In this document: piece after piece, positions 26,590 to 34,977 of the stretch
How the letters are laid out: each line of letters begins with the position of its first letter
Numbering within the stretch: position 1 is the stretch's first letter
Origin: Aquibium carbonis
Lineage (GTDB): Bacteria > Pseudomonadota > Alphaproteobacteria > Rhizobiales > Rhizobiaceae
Length of the DNA stretch: 44,830 nt
NCBI RefSeq assembly: GCF_003970795.1
Contig: NZ_RWKW01000064.1
Span: 1-44,830, forward strand
Direction of reading: 5' to 3'
Notes under the pieces: model-generated
Told to the model about the DNA's origin: nothing
Database searches by the model: none
What the model saw: the letters and a program-made list of their open reading frames with translations, nothing else
Made by a program: the position numbers and the translations under genes

Positions 26590-27564
26590 ATGCATCTCAT
26601 CAGCCGCCTTCTCGCATGCCTCCCGATCCTGGCGGTGACGACGCCCTCCCCGGCGGCCGGCCCGGACCAGCCCCGGCAGGTCGTGGTGATCTCCTTCGAC
26701 GGTGCGCAGCACGTGGCGCAGTGGAAACGCAGCCGGGCACTGGCCGACCGCACCGGCGCGCGCTTCACCTACTTCCTGTCCTGCGTCTACCTGATGGCGC
26801 CCGAGCACCGCCAGCTCTACCAAGGGCCGGGGTATCGTGCCGGTCGCTCGAACGTCGGCTTCGGCACGTCGAAGGAAGACGTGGCCGAGCGGCTCGCCGA
26901 GATCTGGACGGCGAGGCAGGACGGCCACGAGATCGCCAGCCACGGCTGCGGCCATTTCGACGGCAAGGACTGGTCGAAGGCCGACTGGACGGCCGAATTC
27001 TCGGATTTCACCCGGATCGTCCGCGACGCCTTCACGATCAACGGCATCGAGGGCGAGCCGGAAGGCTGGCGCCGCTTCGCCGAGCGCGACATCCGAGGCT
27101 TTCGCGCGCCCTATCTGTCGACCAGCGAGGCGATGTTCGACGCCTTGTCGGACGCCGGGATGGACTATGACGCCAGCGGCGTGTCGAGGGGGCCGGCCGA
27201 ACCCGGGACGCGGCGCGGCCTGCGGCTCTTTTCGCTGCCGATGGTGCCCGAGGGGCCGGCGGCGCGGCCCATCATCGCCATGGACTACAATCTGTTTGCC
27301 CGGCACACGAATGCCGAGGAAACGGACGATCGGCAGGGACGCTTCGAAGAACGGGCCTACCGCGCGTTCAAGGCGGCGTTCGACGAACAGCACGACGGCA
27401 AGCGCATCCCGCTCCAGATCGGCTACCATTTCACGCTGATGAACGGCGGCGCCTATTGGCGCGCGCTGGAGCGCTTTGCCGAGGAGTTGTGCATCAAGAC
27501 GGACGTCGACTGCATCACCTACGAGGAACTGGACCGGCGCATCGGCGAGGCCGCCGACGGATGA
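26590..27564 (+). CDS. polysaccharide deacetylase-like exported protein
   Basis: A 324-residue protein with a signal peptide (MHLISRLLACLPILAVTTPS, cleavage near PAAG) and a NodB-homology fold. Motif 1 is SFDGAQ at 35-40, where the usual TFDDGP is changed to a single Asp; motif 2 is the H-x3-H pair in SHGCGH near 115; motif 3 is FRAPYLS near 172. These are typical of the divergent fungal/bacterial deacetylases that remove N-acetyl groups from cell-surface polysaccharides. The ATG at 26590 is chosen for the signal peptide; there is no strong ribosome binding site. The same frame is open far upstream (to 23617), but that part is antisense to der and nnrU. Confidence 0.82.
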   Translation: MHLISRLLACLPILAVTTPSPAAGPDQPRQVVVISFDGAQHVAQWKRSRALADRTGARFTYFLSCVYLMAPEHRQLYQGPGYRAGRSNVGFGTSKEDVAERLAEIWTARQDGHEIASHGCGHFDGKDWSKADWTAEFSDFTRIVRDAFTINGIEGEPEGWRRFAERDIRGFRAPYLSTSEAMFDALSDAGMDYDASGVSRGPAEPGTRRGLRLFSLPMVPEGPAARPIIAMDYNLFARHTNAEETDDRQGRFEERAYRAFKAAFDEQHDGKRIPLQIGYHFTLMNGGAYWRALERFAEELCIKTDVDCITYEELDRRIGEAADG

Positions 27565-27588
27565 TGGCGCCTGTCGCCTGTCGCCTGA

Positions 27589-28866
27589 TCAGGCTGGCGG
27601 CTGGTCCTGCGGCGCGACGCCCGCCTGTTCCCGTTCCAGATAGCGGCGGTCGATGTCGGGCAGTTCCTCGCCCTGCAGCACGGCCTCGAAGGCGCGCAGG
27701 CGCTTGTAGATCGACAACAGCTCGACGATCGTCGGCCAGGCGTTGACGAGATACTGGAACGACGAACTCACCTGGTTGAAGGCCGTCAGGATCTGCTGCA
27801 GCAGGCCGAAGGTGATGCGGCCGGCGGCAATGGTCGGAATCAGGATGAAATAGGCGAAGATGTTGTCTGCCTGGATGTAGAAGGAACGGGCGACGTTGAA
27901 GTACATGTAGTGGAAATAGAGCCGGAAGTAGTTCCGGCGAACGTTGTCGAAGAGCTCCCGCACGGTCGGTGGTTCGGCGCGGTCGGCATTGTCCTCGCCA
28001 TAGACGAGTTCCTTGCGATAGGCGGCCTCGACACGCTGGTTCCTGAACTCGAGACCCGGCAGCTTGATGCCGACGACCGCCAGCAGCACCGTGCCGAACA
28101 GCGACCAGAAGATCGCGGCGTTCATCAAGGGGGCGGGGATCTCGCCGATGATCGGCAGTTCGGTCACGTTGGACGACAGGCCGTAGAGGATCGGCAGGAA
28201 GGCGATCAGCGTCATGACCGAATCGACCATCGAGACGCCGAGCCCTTCCACCGTGGAGGCAAAGCGCATCGTGTCTTCCTGCACGCGCTGCGAGGCGCCC
28301 TCGATCTTCCGCAGACGCGGCCAGTTGCTCATGTAGTAGTCGTTCATCGCCGTGCGCCAGCGGAAGATGTAGTGGCTGACGACGAAGCGCGTGACCACGA
28401 AGAGCGCGATCCACAGGAAGGCGATCTGCGCGAAGATCAGCAGCAGGGCGTAGAGGTCGGCCGGCGGAACGGAGGCCGGCGGCGTCAGCGCCTGCTGGAC
28501 CATGTCGAAGAAGGGCCGGCGCCAGTTGTTGATGGCGACGCTGACCTGCACGGAGAAATAGGTCGAGAACAGGATGAAGGCCGAACCCAGGATCGACCAG
28601 TGCGCCCAGGGATGCGGCGAAAAGACATACCAGAAGGCCGCGAACAGCGCCGTGCAGACCACGAAGTAGATGTAGAACCAGAGGAATTCCGGCGACCAGA
28701 AATAATGCACGCCGACGATGGGATCGGCGTCAGCGGCGGCAGGCGGCATGCCGAAATTCGCGCCGAAATCGCGGGCGAAAGCATACCAGAGGATCATGAC
28801 GAAGGTCGACCAGCCGACCACGGACAAGAAGAACAGCTTCGGCTTCGGGAAGAAGGACACGAACAC
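27589..28866 (-). CDS. bacA: BacA/SbmA peptide transporter
   Basis: Inner-membrane, proton-driven importer of proline-rich and cysteine-rich peptides; BacA is required by rhizobia to survive host NCR peptides and by Brucella for chronic infection. The 425-residue length fits. The N terminus ([20 protein letters not shown]), [47 protein letters not shown] (near 195) and [20 protein letters not shown] are family signatures, with about seven to eight membrane helices. The start is GTG at 28866; a GTG two codons on is the alternative. Convergent with the deacetylase. Confidence 0.93.
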   Translation of the reverse strand: MFVSFFPKPKLFFLSVVGWSTFVMILWYAFARDFGANFGMPPAAADADPIVGVHYFWSPEFLWFYIYFVVCTALFAAFWYVFSPHPWAHWSILGSAFILFSTYFSVQVSVAINNWRRPFFDMVQQALTPPASVPPADLYALLLIFAQIAFLWIALFVVTRFVVSHYIFRWRTAMNDYYMSNWPRLRKIEGASQRVQEDTMRFASTVEGLGVSMVDSVMTLIAFLPILYGLSSNVTELPIIGEIPAPLMNAAIFWSLFGTVLLAVVGIKLPGLEFRNQRVEAAYRKELVYGEDNADRAEPPTVRELFDNVRRNYFRLYFHYMYFNVARSFYIQADNIFAYFILIPTIAAGRITFGLLQQILTAFNQVSSSFQYLVNAWPTIVELLSIYKRLRAFEAVLQGEELPDIDRRYLEREQAGVAPQDQPPA

Positions 28867-29000
28867 GGCTGGGAACCTCGGATGCTGGGGCGGGGCTGTG
28901 CTGGCGCCGTCATCCGGCCGGACGATGGCCGTCCATCGATAGCCGTCTTTCGTTCGCGCGCAAGCAACAGTTTGGTGTAAAGGCGCCTGGCCCCGGCCGC

Positions 29001-30170
29001 TCAGCCCTGCCTTCGCCCTCCGGTCCAGGCGATGGCAGCGGCAGCGACGAGTGCAACCGCTGCGCCAGCCGAAGGCGCCGCGAAGCTGCCGGTCCAGTCG
29101 GCACCGAAACCGGCCAGGATCGGGCCGATGATCTGGCCGGTGCCGAAGGACGCAGTCATCAATGCGAAGACCCGGCGCGGCGCGGCGGGCGCGAGCTGGC
29201 GCGCCGCCTGGAGGCCATAGGCGGTGATGGCAATGAAGGTTCCGCCCAGAAGCGCGCCGCCCACGAGCGGCCCCGCCGGGCCGGGAACGCCGACGCTGGC
29301 CATCACGCCGACCGCCTCGACGAGACAGCCGAGGGCGAAGGTGGCCGTGAGGCCGATGCGCCGCACCGCCTTGCCCCAGAGCCAGACCGACGGCGCGCCG
29401 GCCAGGCCCGTGACCAGCCAGACCGTCGCTTCGAACAGGGGCCCCTGCCCGCTCTGACGCACGATCGCCACGAGGAAGGTCGCCGTGACGATGTAGCCGG
29501 CGCCGAAGATGCCATAGGCGAGGATGATGCGGGTCAGCGCCGGGCTTCTCGGCAGCCCGGGTTCGCGCGCCGTCGTTGGCGCGCCGACGGCCTGGGCGGC
29601 GCCGCCGGTGGCCAGGAAGTAGACCGCGAAAAAGGCGATGAGCGAGATCACGGCGGCGCCAAGCCATCCGGCGCGCCAGCCAGCATCGGCCCAATAGAGC
29701 CCGCCGGTGAGCAGCGCCGAGATGGCGATGCCGCCGCCGACGCCGCCGAAATGGGCCGCCTGCAGGTCGGAGCGGCCGGCCAGCGCCAATCTCGAAAACA
29801 CGATGGAGCCCATGAAGATCATGACGAAGGCGCTGGCGACGCCGGCGAGGAAGCGAAGGGCGAGGAAGACCGGCAGCGTGTCGGCCGCGCCCATCCATGC
29901 GAGAAGCAGGCAGTTGACGCCGAGCCCCGCCAGCATCAGCCGCCGGTCCATGCCATGCGCCCAGCCGCCGGCCGCCAAGAGCGCGCCGACGAGATAGCCG
30001 CAATAATTGGCCGAGGCGATCAGCCCGGCGTCCGACGCGCCGATGGAGAGCCCCTCCATCATGCCCGGAAGAAGGGGCGTGTAGACGAAGCGGCCGATCC
30101 CCATGGCCGCCGCCATGGCGATCAATCCGGCGATGGCATAGCGCTGCGGCGCGGCGGTCTCGGGCGTCAT
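29001..30170 (-). CDS. YbfB/YjiJ family MFS transporter
   Basis: A 389-residue, twelve-helix transporter. The first helix, [20 protein letters not shown], and [12 protein letters not shown] are the signature of the YbfB/YjiJ group; the middle loop ([16 protein letters not shown]) separates the two six-helix halves. The substrate is unknown. The ATG at 30170 is selected over the frame opening at 30245. It is divergent from nothing close; 79 bases upstream the DUF1127-like gene ends on the same strand. Confidence 0.87.
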   Translation of the reverse strand: MTPETAAPQRYAIAGLIAMAAAMGIGRFVYTPLLPGMMEGLSIGASDAGLIASANYCGYLVGALLAAGGWAHGMDRRLMLAGLGVNCLLLAWMGAADTLPVFLALRFLAGVASAFVMIFMGSIVFSRLALAGRSDLQAAHFGGVGGGIAISALLTGGLYWADAGWRAGWLGAAVISLIAFFAVYFLATGGAAQAVGAPTTAREPGLPRSPALTRIILAYGIFGAGYIVTATFLVAIVRQSGQGPLFEATVWLVTGLAGAPSVWLWGKAVRRIGLTATFALGCLVEAVGVMASVGVPGPAGPLVGGALLGGTFIAITAYGLQAARQLAPAAPRRVFALMTASFGTGQIIGPILAGFGADWTGSFAAPSAGAAVALVAAAAIAWTGGRRQG

Positions 30171-30248
30171 GGGCGGATCATAGGAGGCCGCCTTGGCCTT
30201 GGAAATGCGGCGGCGCCGCCAATCCGGTGGACCAGCGGAAGACATGCG

Positions 30249-30485
30249 TCAGGCTGCGCAGGTCTCCCGGTCCGCATGTTTGCGACAGACCGGTCCCGCC
30301 TCTGACGAATGGGGAGACGTACCGCGAGGAAACGGAAGGTCTGCCAGTTCCCGGGCGTCCATGCGGGCGATCGCCGGGTGGGAGAGCGGATCGACGAGCC
30401 AGGTCCGATCATGCTCCCGATGGACCGCTCGCGGTTCGAGAACGCGTTCGAGCCAGCGGCAAAGCATTGAGACCAACTTCGGCAT
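30249..30485 (-). CDS. small DUF1127-like protein
   Basis: A 78-residue basic protein: MPKLVSMLCRWLERVLEPRA at the start and DPLSHPAIARMDARELADLP in the middle. The latter resembles the RELADIG-type helix of DUF1127 proteins, small RNA-metabolism and stress-linked proteins of alphaproteobacteria. A good ribosome binding site (GAGGAACGG) precedes the ATG. It is transcribed divergently from the LysR gene, 95 bases away, so the regulator may control it. Family assignment is tentative. Confidence 0.6.
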   Translation of the reverse strand: MPKLVSMLCRWLERVLEPRAVHREHDRTWLVDPLSHPAIARMDARELADLPFPRGTSPHSSEAGPVCRKHADRETCAA

Positions 30486-30496
30486 CTTCCGTTCCT

Positions 30497-30508
30497 CATA
30501 CCGGTATG
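30497..30508. promoter_or_regulatory. palindrome between the DUF1127-like gene and the LysR gene
   Basis: CATACCGGTATG, a perfect 12-base palindrome that overlaps the 5' leader of the small gene and lies about 72 bases before the LysR start. It may be a regulator binding site for the divergent pair; no T-N11-A element was identified with certainty. Confidence 0.4.
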
Positions 30509-30579
30509 CGATGCCTTTAAATTACGGCTTTCCAGCCACTTCGACGATCCAGAAGTTCGATCAACGGGTTTAGAAAAAC

Positions 30580-31497
30580 TTGAACGGAAATCTGAATGCG
30601 GTGCACCTGAACGGCCTGCGAGCCGTGGAAGCGGTGGCGCGAACCGGATCGTTGCAGGCGGCCGCCGACGAACTCGGCGTATCGGCGAGCGCGGTGAGCC
30701 AGCAGGTGAACCGCACCGAGAAGCAGATCGGCAGGGCGCTGTTCCGCCGAACCTCACGCGGTCTGGTGCCCACCGATGCAGGCATCGCGTTCTTCGCGCG
30801 ACTGTCGGCCGGGTTTCGCGAACTCGACGCGGCGGTCGGGCGGGTGCGGGAGGCCAGTGCCGACACGCTCGTCGTGTCCGTAGCCCCTGCCTTCGCGACG
30901 AAATGGCTGGTGCCGCGCCTGCGGTTTCATTTCGACCGCCATCCGGACGTGCTGGTGCGCGTCGACGCGACGGGACGGCTGGTCGATCTGGCGGGCTCCG
31001 ACGTCGACGTGGCGATCCGCATGGGCGATGGACACTGGCCGGGCGTCGACGCCGAACTGCTGTTGCCGCAACAGGTCTTCGTCGTCGCCGCCGCCGCCAA
31101 GGCCGAACGGATCAGGACGGTTGACGATCTCGCCCGCGAGACCTCGATCGACGACGATTCGTCGCGGATGGTGACCTGGGAGCGCTGGTTCGAGGCGGCG
31201 GGCATCGAGCCGGTGCGGCCGCTGCAAGGGGCGCGGCTCAACGATCCGCTGCTGTGCATCGATACGGTGATCGCCGGCCAGGGCATCACGCTCGCCTGGC
31301 AGCTGATCTGCGCCGACGCGCTGGCCGACGGGCGGCTCGCCGCGCCGCTGCCGATCAAGGCCGATCTCGGGTTCGGCTTCTACGTCTGCACGGCGGCCGG
31401 CGAACGGCCATCGCGCAAGGTGCGCGACTTCATCGCCTGGATTCGCGAGGAGATGGTCGAGACAGCGAGGCTGCACGCGAGGCTGCCAGCGACGTGA
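30580..31497 (+). CDS. LysR family transcriptional regulator (GcvA-like)
   Basis: A 305-residue regulator: winged helix-turn-helix at about 10-68 (LRAVEAVARTGSLQAAADEL, SASAVSQQVNRTEKQIG, LFRRTSRGLVPTDAG), then a periplasmic-binding-like effector domain. VSVAPAFATKWLVPRLRFHF and GSDVDVAIRMGDGHWPGVDA are typical of the GcvA/AmpR subgroup. The start is TTG at 30580 in a weak context; a GTG at 30601 is a possible alternative. Likely autoregulates and controls the divergent small gene. Confidence 0.87.
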   Translation: MNGNLNAVHLNGLRAVEAVARTGSLQAAADELGVSASAVSQQVNRTEKQIGRALFRRTSRGLVPTDAGIAFFARLSAGFRELDAAVGRVREASADTLVVSVAPAFATKWLVPRLRFHFDRHPDVLVRVDATGRLVDLAGSDVDVAIRMGDGHWPGVDAELLLPQQVFVVAAAAKAERIRTVDDLARETSIDDDSSRMVTWERWFEAAGIEPVRPLQGARLNDPLLCIDTVIAGQGITLAWQLICADALADGRLAAPLPIKADLGFGFYVCTAAGERPSRKVRDFIAWIREEMVETARLHARLPAT

Positions 31498-31611
31498 GTC
31501 GGAAAGGCGCTTCCGCGCGCCACGCGCCGATGGACCACGGCGGCGGTGGAAAGCGGCGCGCGGCGGGTCTATGTAACGGGCAACCGACTGGCACCAGCAC
31601 AGGATCCTTTC

Positions 31612-32868
31612 ATGACATCGCATCCGCGCGCCCTTTCCGCCTCGATCGACCCGGTCAGGCTCGACCGGCTGGCCGAGGTGGCCGTCAAGGTGGGGCTGCA
31701 GTTGCAGCCCGGGCAGGACCTGGTGATGACCGCGCCGGTGGCCGCTCTGCCGCTGGTGCGCCGGATCGTCGAGCATGCCTACAAGGCCGGCGCCGGGCTG
31801 GTGACGCCGTTCCTGTCGGACGAGGAGGTGACGCTCGCCCGCTTCCGCCACGGCCGCGAGGAGAGCTTCGACCGCGCCGCCGGCTGGCTCTACGAAGGCA
31901 TGGGCAAGGCGTTCTCGGCCAATGCGGCGCGGCTGGCGATCGCCGGCGACAACCCGATGCTGCTGGCCGGCGAGGATTCCGCCAAGGTGTCGCGCGCCAA
32001 CAAGGCGAATTCGATGGCCTACCAGCCGGCGCTGGAAAAGATCGCCGGCTTCGACATCAACTGGAACATCGTCTCCTACCCCAACCCGTCCTGGGCCAAG
32101 GTGATGTTTCCGGACGACGAGGAGGACGTGGCGGTGGCGAAGCTCGCCGAGGCGATCTTCGCCGCCTCGCGCGTCAACACGGACGATCCGGTGACGGCCT
32201 GGGCCGAGCACAACGCGGCGCTGCGCACCCGCACGGTGTGGCTGAACGGCAAGGCCTTCGCCGCGCTGCGTTTCACCGGGCCGGGCACGGATTTGACGGT
32301 GGGCTTGGCCGACGGCCACGAGTGGCACGGCGGCGCCTCGACGGCGAAGAACGGCATCACCTGCAACCCCAACATCCCGACCGAGGAGGTGTTCACCACG
32401 CCGCACGCGCTGCGCGTCGACGGGCACGTGGGGAGCACCAAGCCGCTCTCCTACCAGGGCACGCTGATCGACGAGATTTCCGTGCGCTTCGAGGCCGGGC
32501 GGATCGTCGAGGCCAAGGCGTCGAAGGGGCTGAACGTGCTGGAAAAGGTGCTCGACACCGACGAGGGCGCGCGGCGGCTGGGCGAAGTGGCGCTGGTGCC
32601 GCATTCCTCGCCGATCTCGCAGAGCGGGCTGCTGTTCTTCAACACCCTGTTCGACGAGAACGCGGCCAGCCACATCGCGCTCGGCCAGTGCTATTCGAAA
32701 TGCTTCCGAAACGGCGCGACGATGACGCCCGACGAGATCGCCGCCGCCGGCGGCAACAAGAGCTTCATCCACATCGACTGGATGATCGGCTCGGGCGCAA
32801 TCGACGTCGACGGCGTGCATGCCGACGGGACGGCGGAGCCGGTGATGCGCAAGGGCGAGTGGGTGTAG
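31612..32868 (+). CDS. M29 family aminopeptidase
   Basis: A 418-residue metallo-aminopeptidase (AmpS/PepS/thermophilic family), cytoplasmic, two metal ions. Visible: VGLQLQPGQDLVMTAPVAAL near 28-47, the metal-ligand region IPTEEVFTTPHALRVDG near 262, VALVPHSSPISQSGLLFFN near 335 and FDENAASHIALGQCY and IHIDWMIGSG near 385. The ATG at 31612 has AGGA upstream; the open frame to 31546 has no better start. A small gene follows 67 bases downstream in the same direction. Confidence 0.93.
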   Translation: MTSHPRALSASIDPVRLDRLAEVAVKVGLQLQPGQDLVMTAPVAALPLVRRIVEHAYKAGAGLVTPFLSDEEVTLARFRHGREESFDRAAGWLYEGMGKAFSANAARLAIAGDNPMLLAGEDSAKVSRANKANSMAYQPALEKIAGFDINWNIVSYPNPSWAKVMFPDDEEDVAVAKLAEAIFAASRVNTDDPVTAWAEHNAALRTRTVWLNGKAFAALRFTGPGTDLTVGLADGHEWHGGASTAKNGITCNPNIPTEEVFTTPHALRVDGHVGSTKPLSYQGTLIDEISVRFEAGRIVEAKASKGLNVLEKVLDTDEGARRLGEVALVPHSSPISQSGLLFFNTLFDENAASHIALGQCYSKCFRNGATMTPDEIAAAGGNKSFIHIDWMIGSGAIDVDGVHADGTAEPVMRKGEWV

Positions 32869-32935
32869 CGGGCTGCGGCTTCCGGCCGCGCCGAAGCCGT
32901 GCTAACCGCCTGCGCAACGACCAAGGAGCAACACC

Positions 32936-33169
32936 GTGACCGAACCGACCGTGGCCGAGGCCACCGACCGCATCTACGCCTCGATCAAGGCCGACAATGC
33001 CGATCTCGACGCCCACATCGCCACCCTCAAGGCCGCGATGGCGCGCGAAGGGCTGAAGGAGGCCGTGTTCGAGACGGCGAAACTCGCGGAAAACAACCGC
33101 TCGGGCCGCAAGCTGATGCAGGCCTATTTCCGCCAGCGCGGCGTGAAAGTGGCGTTCAAGACGGAATGA
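32936..33169 (+). CDS. small conserved hypothetical protein
   Basis: A 77-residue, highly charged, all-helical protein: EATDRIYASIKADNADLDAH and AETAKLAENNRSGRKLMQAY-like segments, ending RQRGVKVAFKTE. The start is GTG at 32936 with a clear AAGGAGC site. It follows the aminopeptidase gene and may be co-transcribed. No function is recognised. Confidence 0.7.
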   Translation: MTEPTVAEATDRIYASIKADNADLDAHIATLKAAMAREGLKEAVFETAKLAENNRSGRKLMQAYFRQRGVKVAFKTE

Positions 33170-33289
33170 GCGGCGCGGGGTTGGTGGGCGGCGGGCCGGT
33201 TAAGCTGGATCTGCATCGCAACGAAATGTTGAAGCTTGCCCGAGGCGATAGCGATACGATTCCGACCCAATCGTCACAGCGGTTGTGAT

Positions 33290-33318
33290 TTGACCCGAGT
33301 GGCAAATCGGCATAGTGA
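33290..33318 (+). promoter_or_regulatory. candidate promoter of the Fic module
   Basis: TTGACC at 33290-33295, a 17-base spacer, and TAGTGA at 33313-33318 (a weak -10 match). It lies about 120 bases upstream of the small ORF at 33440, at the left side of the lower-GC stretch. Confidence 0.3.
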
Positions 33319-33439
33319 TTTTCCTGCAAGAACGGGCCTAGAACGAATCCGGGAACGGTTCTTTAATCACAATCGTTTTTCGTTTGATGCCAGTTGGCAG
33401 TGCGATCGAATCAGAAAATTCAAAGCCGGAGATGGTGAG

Positions 33440-33646
33440 ATGGCGAACCGCAAACAGTTCTTGAGCGACACTGCGATTGACCCGGAATTGACTGCTCTTC
33501 TGGAGACAGCGCGCAAAACTCCTGTAACTGACGCACAGCTGTCTGAGCAGCGGATTAGTTTTGCGTTCGGCAACTCGCCGGATTCGGAGTATATAACGAA
33601 AGAATCAGTTCGAAAGGCTTCTCATTCCATTCGGCTCGCTTCCTAA
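33440..33646 (+). CDS. small putative antitoxin-like partner of the Fic protein
   Basis: A 68-residue protein: DPELTALLETARKTPVTDAQ, then LSEQRISFAFGNSPDSEYIT and KESVRKAS. The EQRISFAFGN block recalls a family of short alphaproteobacterial proteins I have seen next to Fic genes, but I cannot name it. The inhibitory [S/T]xxxE[G/N] motif of class I Fic antitoxins (FicA, VbhA) is absent. It ends nine bases before the fic start and has the same lower GC content, so they form a two-gene unit. Confidence 0.65.
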   Translation: MANRKQFLSDTAIDPELTALLETARKTPVTDAQLSEQRISFAFGNSPDSEYITKESVRKASHSIRLAS

Positions 33647-33655
33647 AGGTGTTCA

Positions 33656-34252
33656 TTGTCAGTCCGTGAAAAGGACAACCCTCAGTTTTTCGCTAGGATC
33701 CAGGAGCAAAATCTGCTCCGCCAATACGACCTGCTGACTAACTGCATCGAAATCGGACTGGAGAAGGGGATCGAAGCGTTTGACAAATACACGCTTTGGT
33801 CCCTCAATCACGCTGCCGTAACAAATATCGCGCAATTCGGCGGCCGCTTTCGCGAGCAACCTATTTATGTGGGGAAACATATACCGCCACATTTTGATCA
33901 AGTGCCTCACTTGATGGACCAATTCTTGTCAGTAGTGCACGAGAATTGGTCAATCAATGAACATCCGACAACGCTAGCAGCTTATGCGCTCTGGCGCATG
34001 AACTGGATTCATCCTTTTGTAGAGGGAAATGGGCGAACGGCGCGTGCTGCCTGTTACTACCTCATCTGTATGCGATACGGTGAGCTTCTTCCAGGTACAA
34101 AGATAGTCCCTGAGCGTATCCGGGAAAATCGTGCACCTTATTACGCGGCGCTAAAAGAAGCGGATAAGCACTGGGCGAATGGACACTTCGACGTATCGCA
34201 GCTTGCCGATTATCTGCAGCAGCTTCTGAAAGCACAGTTGGCGGAAGTCTGA
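33656..34252 (+). CDS. Fic/DOC family protein
   Basis: A 198-residue Fic-fold protein; most members transfer AMP (or another nucleotide part) to hydroxyl groups of target proteins. The complete catalytic motif is HPFVEGNGRTAR at 119-130 (catalytic His119, anion-hole GNG, Arg127 and Arg130), with the flap hairpin FREQPIYVGKHIPPHF at 65-80 and preceding helix HPTTLAAYALWRMNWI. The start is TTG at 33656 with AAAGG upstream. Codon use and GC (about half) differ from the neighbours, suggesting transfer. It is likely a toxin or regulatory AMPylase with the small upstream gene as partner. Confidence 0.88.
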   Translation: MSVREKDNPQFFARIQEQNLLRQYDLLTNCIEIGLEKGIEAFDKYTLWSLNHAAVTNIAQFGGRFREQPIYVGKHIPPHFDQVPHLMDQFLSVVHENWSINEHPTTLAAYALWRMNWIHPFVEGNGRTARAACYYLICMRYGELLPGTKIVPERIRENRAPYYAALKEADKHWANGHFDVSQLADYLQQLLKAQLAEV

Positions 34253-34256
34253 TCTA

Positions 34257-34607
34257 CTACCCCCCAAACACCCCCGCATAGACCTCCGGCTTGAACCCCA
34301 CCGTCAGCCGCCCGTCCACGTCCAGCACCGGGCGCTTGATCATCGAGGGCTGGGCCAGCATCAGGCGCTTGGCCTTCTCCGCGTCGAGGTCGGCCTTGTC
34401 GGCGTCGGGTAGGTTGCGGAAGGTGGTGCCGGCGCGGTTGAGCAGGGGTTCCCAGCCGAGCGCGTCGATGAAGCCTTGCAGGCGGGCGGGGTCGATGCCT
34501 TGGGTCTTGTAGTCGTGGAAGGCGTAGGCGACGCCGTTCGCGTCGAGCCAGGCGCGGGCCTTCTTCATCGTGTCGCAGTTCTTGATGCCGTAGATCGTGA
34601 CGGGCAT
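34257..34607 (-). CDS. Spx/ArsC-like reductase family protein (YffB type)
   Basis: A 116-residue thioredoxin-fold protein: VTIYGIKNCDTMKKARAWLD at 3-22 with a single active-site-like Cys11, YAFHDYKTQGI, and the C-terminal MIKRPVLDVDGRLTVGFKPE block with the conserved R-P pair. The arsenate reductase family includes true ArsC and YffB-type proteins; the lack of neighbouring ars genes favours the latter. Its stop is four bases from the fic stop (convergent). ATG at 34607. Confidence 0.87.
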   Translation of the reverse strand: MPVTIYGIKNCDTMKKARAWLDANGVAYAFHDYKTQGIDPARLQGFIDALGWEPLLNRAGTTFRNLPDADKADLDAEKAKRLMLAQPSMIKRPVLDVDGRLTVGFKPEVYAGVFGG

Positions 34608-34977
34608 GGTCGGGTCTCCTTGGGGGGTGGGTAGCTAGCGCCAGGACGAGTAGCAGCGGTTCTTTCGATCAACCAACGGCGCCGCCCCTCATCCGGCTCG
34701 GGCCGTCCTGCGGACCTCCCCGGACCCTGGGGGGACAAGGAGCCGCCGCCTCAATGGCGGCACCGGGCCTTCAACTCAACGGTGGGCAAAGCCGTCAAGG
34801 AAGGCGTTCTTCCATCGTTTACGGCAACCGCGTGCGGCTTGGCCACGCCCCCTCCACCACTTCGTGGTCCCCCTCCCCCGCTTCGCAGGGGAGGATAGCG
34901 GCGTGGCGGCCTGCCTCGGCCGTGATCCTCCCCCGTTCACGCGGGTTCCAAAGGACGGCCGTGACACGCGGCAAGTA
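34608..34977. repeat. 370-base intergenic region with inverted-repeat element
   Basis: No gene is supported here. The part at about 34843-34946 belongs to the window's repeat family: CCACCACTTCGTGG hairpin, TCCCCCTCCCCCGCTTCGCA followed by GGGGAGGA, then GATCCTCCCCCGTTCACGCG. The rest shows nothing beyond GC-rich sequence. Confidence 0.6.

Noticed and set aside
23617-27564. A 1315-codon open frame on the plus strand
   Set aside because: It is antisense to der, the TPR gene and nnrU and then runs into the real deacetylase frame. Long antisense frames are common in such GC-rich coding DNA; only the part from 26590 has family motifs.
30754-32820. A 688-codon open frame on the minus strand
   Set aside because: Antisense to the LysR and M29 aminopeptidase genes, Arg/His/Gly-rich with no domain.
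33926-33943. SVVHEN in the Fic protein as an inhibitory [S/T]xxxE[G/N] motif
   Set aside because: It matches the pattern but lies in the core Fic helix directly before the catalytic motif, not in a separate inhibitory helix, so the match is probably by chance.
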